Counted from the stretch's first letter, positions 1 to 11,160 are shown. The stretch: DNA of 64,000 bases from Acheta domesticus (GCA_031308135.1 JAHLJT010003656.1:72558984-72622983); one strand, 5' to 3'. The notes: generated by a model not told the origin, from the sequence alone. Made by a program: numbers and translations.

Positions 1-165
1 GCAGATACCAGGTTAGGGGAAAACCCCGCTAGTCGACGGTAGGTCGGCGCCGGATCTCGACATCCAGCGGGAAAAGATCACCGCCTCCCGAGGAAAAATA
101 CGCTACTTACAGGACTAATGACCTAAGTAGTTGACGCGCCCGGAATCACGAACAATCAATCAAAC
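1..165 (+). repeat. SINE copy 1, 3' part, cut by the window edge
   Basis: This is the 3' section of a repeat family seen eight times in the window. It shares the block reading GGTAGGTCGGCGCCGGATCTC, then the 'CCAGCGGGAAAAGATCACCGCC' type segment, and ends in 'GTTGACGCGCCCGGAATCAC' followed by an AATC-repeat tail. The 5' head lies outside the window. Membership is seen directly by comparison with the copies near 3.1 and 26.7 kb. Confidence 0.8.
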
Positions 166-1380
166 CGATGAGTTTTATCACGTCAAAAGAAATTATTTGT
201 GCTTTGAAAGTTCATAATAAAGATAAATTTTAATTACAAGTCAGTTCTCCATCATCGGACTTGGAGAATTACCTGAAATATTATGGATAGAAATAAGTTC
301 TTTAAAATTTTTAAATGTTTATTACATCTTTGCTTCAATTAGTGTCATTCTAATTAATTAAGTAAATATTCATACAATGCCGAAACGGTAGTAGAAATTC
401 ACGGCTTTTCAAAACTATGGATGTCTCGAGCTCCATTTCAAAAACATTTTTTTAGATTTCTTTCCGAATATTTCAGAAGTATCTGTCTAGAAATATTGCC
501 AAATCATTTGCTTGGTCGAGAGACATTTAATGAGCTATTGATCATAACTGTAGGTGTCCTAAACTCACAAAAAAGCCGTAAATGTCCTAAATCCTCTTCA
601 TTTTGTTTTTCCGAGAAATTTCTTAGGAAGTTCTGGAAGTTCATGGAAAATGACTAGTTCGCCACCAGTACTCTGGGACGCGTCGAATGATACCACCTTA
701 TTAAAATGGTGATGTAGCGAGGAATTGTATGCAAATACAATCATCCTGTTTGAAGCGCTTTGCAATACTGGCTGCTGTTTTCCGATGGGAAAAAACTAAG
801 GGTTGCAACGTATTCTTTTTTGAAAGTATACGTTTTTTAGAGCTTTTGTGTAGTGATGTGTGACATTAAAAACCCTCGGCGTTGATGCAATGCATAGCTT
901 AGGAAAGGAGATATTTTACTTTTGATTTGCATACTATCTAATCTATATTTTTAATAATTACAGGTTTGACTGTAGGTGAATTCTAATGAAGTTGGGTTTA
1001 GTCAATTTTTTTATTTTGTAGGATATGATAAAGATTTTGTAGGATAATACTTTAAAATGTATGAAAATAGTTATGACAAGTTTCTTAAAATGTTTAGTTT
1101 CGACTTTTCCGAGACCGTTCTATCTCGTTTAATGATTTTTCAGATATTGGGTTTATTCTGCTAGCGTGACAAATTTGAAGATTCTTTCAAATTTGTAGAT
1201 GAAGCATACATAGAAATATAAAGAAATAAATTTGGTTATTATATGAGATGTTTTTGAAAAAGATGAGAAGTTTTTGCAAAAAAGTACTCCTGAGTACAAA
1301 TGTTAAAGTTTTTTACGTGACGGCTAGTTTATTAAACAGCGCATATCCTAGTAAACTCCCTGAAATGCGTATGTCGTTGA
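166..1380. other. AT-rich intergenic DNA, nothing recognised
   Basis: AT-rich sequence with short open frames only (longest about 78 codons at 421-657, low complexity and without a recognisable domain). No terminal repeats or conserved motifs were found by eye. Confidence 0.6.
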
Positions 1381-1990
1381 CCGTTATCGAATACAATGTC
1401 CCAGGACAGCGCTCTCGGGATCCAGTGCTGTCTCTTTCTAACCGAGACAGTCGTCAGAGACCCTGCTCCGAGCGGCCTTCCATCAGACGGAATCTCTGTC
1501 GGTTATCTGGTTGCAGAGATAGCGCGTCCTCTCGCCCCCATACATATCCATTACACAGGTGTTATACACACATTACTCGGATGCGCTCACTCGAAATGCC
1601 TCTGGAGAGACGGCGCGGGGGAGGGTGAGGGTGAGGATGGGGGGTGAGAACGAGGGCGAGGGCGAACGAGCCACAATGAGGCCTGGTGCACAGCGAGAAG
1701 GCGAGGCACTGCAGGATGTAGGGATATGTTGTGAGGTCTGAGTAGAGTTGAGCGGGGGGGGGGGAGAAAGGCGGGGGTCGCAGCCGGAAGTGGAAAGGCG
1801 GAGGGGAAAAGGCGGAAGGGCGAATCGAGGGCGGGTGGTCGGGGTAGTAAGGAAGAAAACGGTAGGAACGGGATAGATGTAGGAAGCGAAGCGGGAGCGA
1901 CCTAGTCGGCCGTTCGAATCTGGTCATCAGAACAGACGCGTCCATGCCTCCCCAATCATCCGCTTACAACGACCTACTACATTCGAACCC
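1381..1990. other. Moderately GC-rich unassigned stretch
   Basis: The composition shifts from AT-rich to GC-rich, with a G-run at 1755-1764 and purine-rich sequence from about 1615 to 1880. Overlapping short frames occur on both strands, as expected from stop-poor composition. No gene is supported. Confidence 0.5.
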
Positions 1991-2640
1991 GATCCACCCA
2001 TCCCCGCCCCAGTCTATCCTTCCCGTTTATCCCTCGTCCAGCTCTTCCACGCCCCGCTCATTCCCTCCCAGTTCCTGATCGCTCCGCTCTTCTCCGTCCT
2101 GCTGCTCCCCGCCTCGTTCATCCCCGACCTGCTCGTGCCGGCCCTGGTTGTCCCCGCCCATACATGATCCTCCAGTTCCTCCTTCTCTCCGTCCATCTCC
2201 CTCCCCTGCTCCTTCCTGGCCCTGCTCCTCACCTTGATCCCCTACACTATTCCTCCCCGTCCTGCTCCTCCCTGCCCCGCTCCTCCCCGCACTGCTCTTC
2301 ACCCTGATCCCCTACCATTCTTCCCACTCTGATTTCCATCTCTGTTCCTCCCGGCCCTGCTCCTCCCCGCCCTGCTCCTCCCCGCCCTGATCCTCCCCGC
2401 CCTGCTCCTCCCCGCCCTCCTCCACCCCGCCCCCTCCTCCCCGCCCTCCTCGTCCCCGCCCTCCTCCACACCCTGCTCACCGCCCTGCTCCTCCAGCCCG
2501 CTCGGTCCGCCATGCTCCCCGCCTCACTGCTTCCACCCACCGCATTCCGCCCACCCCGCTCCGTCACATCTCGCTTTTCCCGACCCACTCCTCTCCTCAC
2601 CACTCGACTTTACTCTGCTGCTCGCTACCGCGTTTCTCCC
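1991..2640. repeat. C-rich minisatellite, about 15-bp unit
   Basis: The plus strand is strongly pyrimidine-rich. The core at about 2340-2500 repeats the unit CTGCTCCTCCCCGCC, and degenerate versions extend to both sides. A longer segment recurs as well: 'CACCTTGATCCCCTAC' near 2232 and 'CACCCTGATCCCCTACC' near 2298. The long minus-strand frames rich in Gly, Arg and Glu are by-products of the repeat. Confidence 0.75.
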
Positions 2641-2649
2641 CAACCCTCC

Positions 2650-3110
2650 TCGTTTCCCGGCCTCGTGTAACATTGCCTCGCGGCGCGCCCTGTGGAGAAT
2701 ATCCGGCGCGCGCATCGCGCGGAGCGGCCGGGGCGGGGCGCGCGGACCGCCGTTCATTTGAAAGCGTTGCTTCGCTGGCGGCGGCGGCGGGGAGAGGGCG
2801 GAGGGGAGTGCAGTGGACGCGCGGCGCGGCTCCCTTGTTCGCGCCGCGGTCGTCTCCATGGCAACGCGTCGCCCCGCGACGTCTTTCCTGCCCGCGTCCG
2901 GTCGCGCCGCGCCGGACGGCCTCCGCGCCATGCCCTGTGCTCGCTACAGCTTCGCCGGCACCGCGCGCTCTCGGCCGTCATTCGCACGACGCGGCCCCCG
3001 GTGCTCGCGTTGCCTTCGCGGTGGCGTTGATGGGGTTTCATTGCTCCTTGTGAGAGTCACCTCCGCTCTGGCGCCTCGGGTTGTCGCCTTCGCTTCCGCC
3101 CCCCCCCCCT
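2650..3110. promoter_or_regulatory. CpG island
   Basis: Dense CpG dinucleotides, GCGCGC runs and a short GGC tract near 2780. All reading frames on both strands are unusually open, so the frames here are not evidence of coding. It could be a host promoter island or simply GC-rich repeat DNA; no transcription start motif or splice donor could be tied to a gene. Confidence 0.45.
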
Positions 3111-3148
3111 TTCCAACTTCACCACCGCCTCTCTCTGACTTCACACAG

Positions 3149-3682
3149 GCTTAGGTGGCTCCAAGTGATGACACAGTGCGTCTGTCCGGGAGGTCCTAGG
3201 TTTCGAGTCCCAGGACGGTGGCAGGATTTTCGACTCGAGCTAGAAAGCTGGGTCGAATTCAACCGCTGTCTGGAGAAGAATTCTAGCGGCCGGCTGCTCT
3301 GATCGGTAGATTACCGTAGTTTCTCCGATCAATATCAGGCGAATGCCGGAGTAGTACCCTAATAAATGGGCCTCAGATAGCGTACGATCTTTTCCCTTCC
3401 TCTTCCTCGGTCTATCTTCTCCTCTTACACACACATATTTACATGCTGTACACCACCATACATGTATGAAGACCAATCGGTAGCTAACAGCTCGTTCCGG
3501 CTGGGGTAGTGTCCCGCTGGGGTGAGATACACAGAGGGAATATCCACAAGGCGTGTAGGTCGGAGCCGGATCTCACCATCCAGCTGGGGAGGAACACCGC
3601 CACCTCTTGGGATAAAAAATGCCAACACTAACGGGAATGTTGACCATAGCAGTTGACGTGCCCGGAGACAATCAATCGAATC
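3149..3682 (+). repeat. SINE copy 2, near full length
   Basis: This copy runs from a tRNA-like head to the AATC-type tail. The head contains 'TAGGTGGCTCCAAGTGATG' (candidate A box) and GGTTTCGAGTCCC (B-box-like, as in RNA polymerase III promoters). The body contains the family signature AGCGGCCGGCTGCTCTGATC and the 'CAGGCGAATGCCGGAGTAGTA' type segment. The 3' end reads GTTGACGTGCCCGG followed by ACAATCAATCGAATCG. Length is about 530 bp, long for a SINE. It has no protein-coding capacity. Confidence 0.8.
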
Positions 3683-5330
3683 GTCTCCACCACCGCCTTT
3701 TCCTTCGCTTTCGCCTATGTCTTCCTTGATCTCTGATTCTTGATAAATGATTTCTTTCCTGTGATTACGGGTTCTTACTAATGATCGGTGCAGCTAGTCG
3801 GTAGAATTCTCCTCCAGGAAGCGGCTGACATCTCGGTAGCTGATGTCGAAATACTGCCTCCGTCGGGGTTTGAATACTAGGATCGTGTTTCCTCTATTTT
3901 ATAGCCGTTTATATTTTCTTCTGAATACTTTCTACATTTTTTACCGACCTCCATACTTTACACGTATCTTACCAAGATTATTCATATTCTGATTCACTTC
4001 CTAATAGTGTTTTTTACTAGATTATCTCTTATTTTTCTGGTTGGGATCTATTACATGAATTTCAGTTAAAAAGGTTCATTGTGTTTGTATTTTCTCATCT
4101 TCCCCGAACATTCGTTTTAAATATAAACTCGATCTGTGCTTCATTATCGTCTGTTTTTATCTTGCCTATTTCTTACATCATCTTCCTTCATACATTTTCC
4201 TTACTTGAACGTCTCTTCATTTCGCCCTTTCGTTATCTCAACCTTCTCGGAGTCCTACGCATGTGGATTTAGGCTTCAGAGTTCATGTCTATTACAAGCC
4301 ATCCCCTTCCCGCCCGTCCTCCCATGTACCTGCCCTCGTCATCTGTGGTCCGAATCAACTGTAAGTTACGAAATGTTCACCATTTTAGAACAGATCCGAC
4401 ATCCTTCCTCATCATCTCATTTCCGCCCTTTGCCCGTTGCCTTCTTTATTTTCAGATTGTATCCCTCTATCCATCTTCTACCCCTTCTTGTCTTTTCTCA
4501 TAAACGTTCATTAACTGCTAAGTTGGTTTCTGCGCAACAATGCCTTCTCGTCTTTCTCATTAAATCTCTCAACTTCTGTTCACTTTGTCTTTTCCTAGTG
4601 TTTGCTCGCGTGTCGACGACTTTGGCTGCAGGGTTGGTTTCTGTCTCACACCCTCCTCCTCGCCATATATTCTTTCTATCATCTTCCTTCCCCTATCTCC
4701 CCTTTCCGCTTCATCCGTGTATTGTGTCTGTTGTCGTCTCATGCCCTTGGGAAAAGACATTGGCAGCAGAGTTTCTGCCACTGCGTAACTCCGTCTCGTT
4801 CGCCCCTGTCTCTATTCTCTACTAGCGAAGTCCGGTAGACGTTGTTCTACGCTTTATATCCCTCTTTCTCCTTCCCTCTACTTTTCTATCTTCGTCTGCC
4901 CTCTCACGCTCTCTCTCTCTTCGTCGGCCACTCCGCCTCTCTCACTCCGTCTGTCTCTCTCTCCGCCTCTCACTGTCCGCTTTTCTGTCCCTGACTCAGT
5001 CTGCCTGTTTCTGTCTCTGTTTCTCTCTCTCTCTCTCTCTCTGCCTGTCTCTGTCTGTGCGGCTCTCTGTCCCTCTCACTCACATTTAATTGCAGATTCT
5101 TCACGTCTCTGAGCAGTGGAGGTAATATCGAGAAGTGCCGAATCAGCAAAAATTAATAGAATGTTCAAGAAGATGTCATCCTGTACATAACGGCGTAAAA
5201 ACTTAGTTTTTAATGCACTAGAACACTCGGTTTAGAAGTTATTTAACGATATAGATTCAAAAATCCTACCGAGTATAGCAGGTTGCTTTTTACGTAAATA
5301 TTTAGTTCTTTTATTCTGCAGCGCTACCTA
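3683..5330. other. AT-rich then pyrimidine-rich intergenic DNA
   Basis: After AT-rich sequence to about 4080, the plus strand becomes markedly C/T-rich and ends in TCTC/TCTG simple repeats at 4900-5070. Open frames such as that at 4136-4825 follow this composition and show no domain. Nothing else was recognised. Confidence 0.5.
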
Positions 5331-5334
5331 GCGC

Positions 5335-5456
5335 CATTTTTTCGATGTTTTAATCGTTATTCCACTATTCAGGGTGGAGATGAATCCAACAAAATAGAGA
5401 AAATTAAAATTGGTCCAGCCGTTCTTGAGTTATAAATGGTGTAACTAACCCAACTT

Positions 5457-5503
<47 letters not shown>

Positions 5504-5516
5504 AAAGTTGGGTTAG
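5335..5516 (+). repeat. Probable retroelement 3' tail with TA microsatellite and hairpin arms
   Basis: The segment 'TTGGTCCAGCCGTTCTTGAG' (about 5412-5431) followed by a TA repeat resembles the 3' end shared by many arthropod RTE-type LINEs and their SINEs; that is recognition from general knowledge, not proof. The (TA)n at about 5459-5500 is flanked by inverted arms AACTAACCCAACTTTG and CAAAGTTGGGTTAGTT, so the whole 5445-5516 region can fold into a long hairpin. Confidence 0.55.
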
Positions 5517-5520
5517 TTGC

Positions 5521-5533
5521 ATATCTCTCTCTG

Positions 5534-5613
<80 letters not shown>
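5521..5613. repeat. CT then TA microsatellites
   Basis: About 55 bp of CT-type repeat is followed by about 35 bp of TA repeat. The IYIYIY and RERERE strings in translated frames here come from these simple repeats. Confidence 0.9.
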
Positions 5614-5614
<1 letters not shown>

Positions 5615-5800
5615 CCCCTTCCGCCCGCCTCCGCCGCGTCGTCGTGTCTCGCGAGCGTCGTAGGCTGCGGGAGCGGCTGCCAGCGGCGTCGCGTCGGCCG
5701 GAAGGGCCCGCGACGCCGGACGCGACGCAGACGCGGGCACGGACGGCGACGGTGGCGGCCGCGAAAGGGCCGGGCAATGCGCGAGCGACGCCGGGCCGTG
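5614..5800. other. CpG-dense block beside microsatellites
   Basis: A short GC-rich, CpG-dense stretch between the TA microsatellite and the G-rich tandem array. It could be a small CpG island or the edge of the array. No gene is supported. Confidence 0.4.
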
Positions 5801-7210
5801 AGGGGCGGGGAAGGGCATAGCGAGGTGGGCGGAGTTGGCGGATGGTCGAGATAGGAGGGTTGGATGGAGAGGGAGAGATATGATTGTCGGACAGAGTGGG
5901 CGTGAATAGCAGGGTACGGGGGTAGGCTGGGTAAGAGGAGTGGAGTCGTCGGGGAGTGGCGGCGTGTGGTAGCCGTGTGGAAGTGGAAGGGAAGAGTGGA
6001 GTGGAGTGGTGCAGAGAGGACAGAATAGATGAGGTCGGGTCGTGGCGGGGATTGGAGGGGTGGGACATGGCAGGGTGGGCCGGGTAGCGACATGGCAGGG
6101 AAGAGCAGGGAAGGGATGGAAGGGGAAAGGCGGAGCAGTGCGGGGCGGGGCAGGAGGGGCGGCGAGGGGAATGGCGGGCTGGAGTGGAAGTGAAGGGGGA
6201 CGTGGGGGGGCGGAGTTGACGGATGGTCCAGGTGGGAGGGTTGGATGGGGAGGGAGGAATATGAATGCGGAAAAGAGGGGGGTGTAGAGCGGGGTAGGCG
6301 GAACGTGTTCAGGCAAGGTAGGCGGAAAGGGGTAGTCGGGGCATGGCGGGCTACGGTGACCGTGGGGTATTGGAATGCGCGGGGAAGTGTGAAATGGTGC
6401 GGAGAGGGCAGATTAGATCAGATCGGGACGTGGTGGGGATGGTGGGAAATGGGGAAATGAAGGGCTGGCGAAGCATGGCGGGGTGGGGCATGACAGGGAC
6501 GAGCGAGGAAAGGATGGACATGCAAGGGTGAGGTCTGGCCATGCGGGGCGGGGCAGGACGGGATGGAGACGGGACGGGGTAGGAGGAGAACAACGGGATG
6601 GTGAGGAGCAGGGGGAAGGGAGGGGCGGAACGAGGTGGGCGGAGTTGGCGGATGGTCAAAGAATAAGAGTTGGATGGGGATGGAGGAGGGTGAATGGGGT
6701 GGGAGAATTTCAATATGGGAAAGAGGGGAGTAAAGAACGGGGTGGCCGGAACAGGTTTAGGCATGGTGGGCATGGAGTGGGGTAGTCGGGGCGTGGTGTG
6801 GTGTGGTAGTCGTGGGGTAGGCGTGATGTAGGGGAATGGATAGGGAAGAGTGGCGCGGTGCGGAGAGGGCAGGTCGGGCCTGGGCGGGGTCGTTGGGTGG
6901 GAAGTGGCGGGGAAGGTCAGGGCGGAACGTGGCAGTGCCAGAGCGGGAAGGGGAGGGGCGTGCCAGGGGCGAGTGGGGAAAGGATGGACGGGAAAGGGTT
7001 GTAGGGGGAGGGGCAGTGCGAGGCAGGGGGGGTGATGCGGCGGTGAAGAGCAGGACGGGGCGGGGTAGGGCGGAGTCGGGCAGGACGGAACGGAGCGATT
7101 CAGGATGAGGACGGGCCGCGGCAGGAAGGGGCGGGGCTTGGCGGAGCGGGCCGGGCGGGTCGGGGCGGGGTGGGGCAGGGCGGGTCGGGGGGGGGCGGGG
7201 CGGCGAGGAA
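5800..7210. repeat. G-rich higher-order tandem array, about 400-bp unit
   Basis: The phrase GCGGAGTTGGCGGATGGTC recurs near 5829, 6211 (one change) and 6641, each time followed by '...GAGGGTTGGATGG' or a close variant. A second phrase, 'GGTGCGGAGAGGGCAG' or similar, recurs near 6010, 6397 and 6854. Spacing is therefore about 380-450 bp. The strand is strongly G-rich, and 7136-7205 has many G-runs able to form G-quadruplexes. Open frames on both strands are by-products. Confidence 0.75.
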
Positions 7211-7650
7211 GCCGCGTGAGAATGGCCGCGTAAGTGGAACAAGGGCGCATGCAACAACAATGCCGGACGCGCGAGCAGCCCCGAGGCACGTCGCGCCGCG
7301 CTCAGCCGCGTTTCAGCCACGGGCTATTCTCGAGAGCTCGGACTCCGATGCACATTGTAATGCCGTGTAATTGCAGCGTTTGTTCGGTGGGATTTCCTTG
7401 AGTTGCCTCAGAATTGCACAAAACACCTTATCACAATGATGTTGTGATATGCGGGCGAGACTTCTCGCAAATTAGCGTACCGTAATGTACACATTCATCA
7501 ATGCTGGAGAAAGTTAAAGGATTCCTGTTCATTCTTCCTGTGAGCCTTAGTTTCCCCAAGCAACTGCTTTTTCAGCATCCACTCACATCTACGTGTATTA
7601 AATTACGAGCAAGTTATTGTCACCTTTTGACGATGTATTGTTTGATATAA
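7211..7650. other. Unassigned sequence
   Basis: GC-rich to about 7340, then AT-rich. No domain, repeat or RNA gene recognised. Confidence 0.5.
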
Positions 7651-7654
7651 TAAA

Positions 7655-8020
7655 TATGGCCGATTGAGTTTGTCTCAATGTCGCTGTCTGCAGAGACTGT
7701 GGGTAGTCCTAGGGTTCGAATCTCCAAAGTGGCAGATTTTAGATAGCTAGGTCGAATTGAGTCGCTGCCTGGAAAAGAATTCAGGCGGCCGGCTGCTCGG
7801 TAGTTTTTCGTGGTTTCTCCGATCAATACCAGGCGAATGCTCGAGCAGTACTTTAATAAGTGGGCCTCGAAGCGCGCGCGATATTTCCTTCTTCCTTGTC
7901 CTATCCTCACCCCGTACTTACACAATTAACACATACTATACTACAACAAATGTAGGAGACGAGACATGAGTTTAGAGCTTATCCCGGCTGGGCCAGTGCG
8001 TCGATGAAGATATCTGGATG
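7655..8020 (+). repeat. SINE copy 3, 3' truncated
   Basis: The head holds the best B-box match in the family, GGGTTCGAATC, at about 7712-7722. The body segments 'GGCGGCCGGCTGCTCGG' and 'CAATACCAGGCGAATGCTCG' follow. Similarity fades near the 'CCCGGCTGGGCCAGTGC' segment, and the 3' GTTGACGCGCCCGG end is missing. Confidence 0.8.
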
Positions 8021-8812
8021 GCTCCAACTTTTTTGGTTAATTTATGTTGTTGAATACTGCGAAGGACGCTTAAGAGAATGGTGGACGTCTCATTTTCGTT
8101 GACATCCTCGATTTTTCGAGAATTGAAAAAATATTAAAACTACAAAATTGAATATAGTTTTTTGCCTGAAACAAAATCTGTTTTACAAACTTCGCTTTTT
8201 AAAAAGGTCATCTACAATTTTTTGAAAAAAACGAGTAGATTTTTCATAATTTCTGTTTGAAATGAATGAAATGCATAGAGGTTTCACACCGAATACGGGC
8301 CGCGAGAACAATTGAATGAATGATATGAAAAATAATTAATTTCATTTTAATTATAATTTATTGTTGAAATTGCGAATATTAATTCTCTTTTTACTTTCCC
8401 ACTTTTTTCCTTTTTCTCAATTTGTAGTCTCAATGTACCTTCAATGTATTTCCTTTTAGGCAGTCCGAAAAGATTAATAGAAATTTAGCCACAATACCAC
8501 CATCAAAACTTGAGAAGCTAATTGTTGTCGAATGTCCAAATGGTGGCGGTGATGAGATATAGCTATTTTATTTAGTCTAGTTCGTAGCAGCGTTTTTTAT
8601 AAATTACTCCTCAGAATGCACGGTGAGGTATGTTATATACCATTTAATATCATCTAATTCCTAAAAACATTTACTGAATTTATTGAATGAAAGAAAAACG
8701 ATGAAACGCTATCGCAACTGTTATCTTACGACAAAAGGCAACTCACGAGTGAAGAGCATAAACATTCGTAATTATTTTAATGTCAATTACATATATTCTA
8801 ATTGTTTATTGA
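8021..8812. other. AT-rich intergenic DNA, nothing recognised
   Basis: AT-rich sequence with no open frame of note, directly before the left end of the DNA transposon. Confidence 0.6.
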
Positions 8813-8816
8813 TATT
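8813..8816. repeat. Target site duplication, left (TATT)
   Basis: TATT lies directly outside the left terminal repeat and is repeated at 11157-11160. A 3-bp TTA reading with termini starting CACTGGG is equally possible because the bases overlap. Confidence 0.6.
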
Positions 8817-11156
8817 ACACTGGGCAACAATGAAAATGCTTCGGGCTTAAAAATAGTCAATTTACATGTATTTCCATCTGCTGAATTCAAAAATCGCCAT
8901 AAAAATGACAGATTAGCTCTTATTTTGAAGATAAAGTGACATTTCATTTTTTAGAGTTAAGATTTTAAATTTGGGGGAATTTTTTTGGGGGAGTTGGCAC
9001 ACCTGTCAAATAACAAAACACCAATGCTCTTCAGCTGTTTGTAAGTCATAAACATAGATATTGTTGCTGTGACTGTGAATTACATATAGTTTCTGCTCAA
9101 ACTAATGCAAAATTTCTGGTTTGGGAGTGCTTTTTGAGTGTAAAATTTGTAAAAATGCCACGAAAACACGAAAATGTGTAAATATGGTGAATAACTTTTG
9201 TTATATTTGTGGTGAAATAACATTTTGCTCACAGAAACGCAATCTGACGCCTCTTGTAAAGACTGCCTATCAGCATTATTTCGGTATGAAAGTAGGGGAC
9301 CAGGATAAGTCTTGGGCTCCACATATATGTTGCAACGCATGTTCAGTTACACTGCGACAATGGCTGAAAAAGAAGAAACGATCTATGGCTTTCGCTGCGC
9401 CTATGGTTTGGCGGGAGCCTACAAACCATACAGATGACTGCTATTTCTGCTTGACTCCACCTATAAAGGCAGGATTGTCTATGAAGAAAATAAGAACAGT
9501 TCAGTACCCGAATCTTCCATCTGCTATTCGACCCATTCCACATTCGGATAGTTTACCAGTTCCTACTCCACCCGAAAATTGTGTGTTTGAAGTAGAAAAT
9601 GAAGACAGTGTGGAACAAGAAGAACCAAAAAAGCCTTCCACATCCCATGACCCTGATTTTGAGGGAAAAGATGATAAACCGCACAGACTGAGTCAAGCGG
9701 AATTGAGTGATCTCATTAGAGACCTCGGCCTGTCAAAGGAGAAGGCAGAAATTCTTGGGTCTCGACTACAGCAATGGAATCTTCTCGAAAGTGATGTCAG
9801 AATCTCACAGTATAGAAAACGTCACATGGAACTGCTTCCCTTTTTTGAGAAGAAAAACAATCTTGTTGTTTGCTGCGACATTAATGGCTTGATGAAATCT
9901 TTGAATTTGAACCATGATCCAACTGAATGGAGGCTATTCATAGACTCCTCCAAGCTTAGTTTGAAAGCTGTGTTACTTCACAACGGCAACCTTCTTTCAT
10001 CTATTCCTGTTGGTCATGCTGTTCACATGAAGGAGACATATGCAAATATGACAGCTCTCTTGGACTCAATTAAATACCATGAACACAAATGGAAAATCTG
10101 TGGTGATCTAAAAGTCATTGCCATACTCTTAGGAATGCAACTGGGGTACACAAAGCATTGCTGCTTCTTATGTATGTGGGACAGTAGAGATAGGAAATTG
10201 CATTATATTAAAGGAGACTGGCCTGCAAGAAATCTTAACCCTAGCGAGAAAAATGTCGTTGCCAAGCCTCTTGTGGACCCAAAAGACGTTCTTCTTCCAC
10301 CCCTGCATATCAAGCTGGGTTTGATGAAAAACTTTGTCAAAGCTATGAACCGAGAGGGGCAGGCCTTTAAGTACATAAGAGAGAAATTTTCGAAATTAAG
10401 TGATGCAAAAGTTAAAGAAGGCATTTTTGTCGGACCACAAATTAGAGAACTTGTAAGGGATCCTGCATTTGACCAAGTTTTGGAGGGGAAAGAAAAGGAA
10501 GCTTGGGAAGCCTTCAAGGGAGTTGTTCATGGATTTTTAGGCAACAAAAGAGATGATAACTACAAGCATTTGGTGACAGTGCTCCTGCAAAAATACCGTA
10601 ACCTTGGATGCAACATGTCCCTTAAGATCCATTTTCTCCACTCCCACCTAGAATTTTTCCCTCCTAGTTGTGGAGCTGTTAGTGATGAACATGGCAAAAG
10701 ATTCCATCAGGACATTTCTGTTATAGAACAAAGATATCAGGGCCGTTGGAATGAAGTAATGCTTGCGGATTACTGTTGGTCTTTGTGTAGGGATTCTGCG
10801 GAACTCCATTACAAGAGGAAAGCTAAAAGACGACGATCTCAAGAAGCCACCACATGATTCTCTTCAGACACGACCATCTGCGAAGTATTATTCCAGCAAT
10901 TTTGAACTCTTAGCATGTAATTACAAGTTAAAAAAATCGAATGCACTTTCATTGTTGGTAGCATATATTGTAATTAAAATGCATCTTTTTCTCTCAATCC
11001 GTTAATATGTAATACTTCCACCTAGTGTATATCATAGAAACTAGAGCTAAGAAAAATTTTTCATTGTCATATTTGTTTTTCTCAACCCAAAATTAGTAGG
11101 AATTGACTCATGAAGTGCTCGAAGCATTCAAAAATTGTTTTTTTGTTGCCCAGTGT
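8817..11156 (+). mobile_element. Complete cut-and-paste DNA transposon, CMC-like
   Basis: The ends are inverted: ACACTGGGCAACAA at 8817-8830 and its exact complement at 11143-11156. A subterminal match (ATGCTTCGGGC against ATGCTTCGAGC on the complement) lies further in. Both ends are flanked by TATT. The only long frame inside is the transposase at 9184-10857, on the same strand. Length is about 2.34 kb, normal for a simple DNA transposon. The CACTG terminus suggests the CACTA/Mirage/Chapaev (CMC) group, but this is inference and other superfamilies such as Sola are not excluded. Confidence 0.8.
9184..10857 (+). CDS. Putative transposase (557 aa), D-D-E type
   Basis: A single uninterrupted frame of 557 codons from the first in-frame ATG; the frame is open further upstream to 9121 but has no earlier in-frame ATG. 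The N-terminus is cysteine-rich (CYIC at residues 6-9, then HICCNAC and DDCYFC), suggesting a zinc-binding DNA-recognition region. An acidic linker follows. The C-terminal half carries candidate RNase H-like catalytic acids: LFIDSSK (D254), CGDLKV (D308), a CCFLC cysteine pair (about 326-330), and SDEHGKRFHQD (E502 or a neighbouring acid). It ends in a basic tail (KRKAKRRR). A CxxC between the second D and the E is known from several eukaryotic transposase superfamilies. With its flanking terminal repeats it probably moves this element. The catalytic assignment is made by eye. No stop or frameshift is seen, so it could be functional. Confidence 0.8.
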   Translation: MVNNFCYICGEITFCSQKRNLTPLVKTAYQHYFGMKVGDQDKSWAPHICCNACSVTLRQWLKKKKRSMAFAAPMVWREPTNHTDDCYFCLTPPIKAGLSMKKIRTVQYPNLPSAIRPIPHSDSLPVPTPPENCVFEVENEDSVEQEEPKKPSTSHDPDFEGKDDKPHRLSQAELSDLIRDLGLSKEKAEILGSRLQQWNLLESDVRISQYRKRHMELLPFFEKKNNLVVCCDINGLMKSLNLNHDPTEWRLFIDSSKLSLKAVLLHNGNLLSSIPVGHAVHMKETYANMTALLDSIKYHEHKWKICGDLKVIAILLGMQLGYTKHCCFLCMWDSRDRKLHYIKGDWPARNLNPSEKNVVAKPLVDPKDVLLPPLHIKLGLMKNFVKAMNREGQAFKYIREKFSKLSDAKVKEGIFVGPQIRELVRDPAFDQVLEGKEKEAWEAFKGVVHGFLGNKRDDNYKHLVTVLLQKYRNLGCNMSLKIHFLHSHLEFFPPSCGAVSDEHGKRFHQDISVIEQRYQGRWNEVMLADYCWSLCRDSAELHYKRKAKRRRSQEATT

Positions 11157-11160
11157 TATT
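11157..11160. repeat. Target site duplication, right (TATT)
   Basis: Copy of the TATT found at 8813-8816, directly outside the right terminal repeat. Confidence 0.6.

Noticed and set aside
3240..3628. Minus-strand frames of 67-78 codons
   Set aside because: They lie entirely inside a SINE copy and are not conserved as frames in the other copies.
5404..7320. Several 160-310 codon Pro-, Arg- and Ser-rich frames on the minus strand
   Set aside because: They lie in the G-rich tandem array and across TA/CT microsatellites, with no domain, and shadow frames are equally long.
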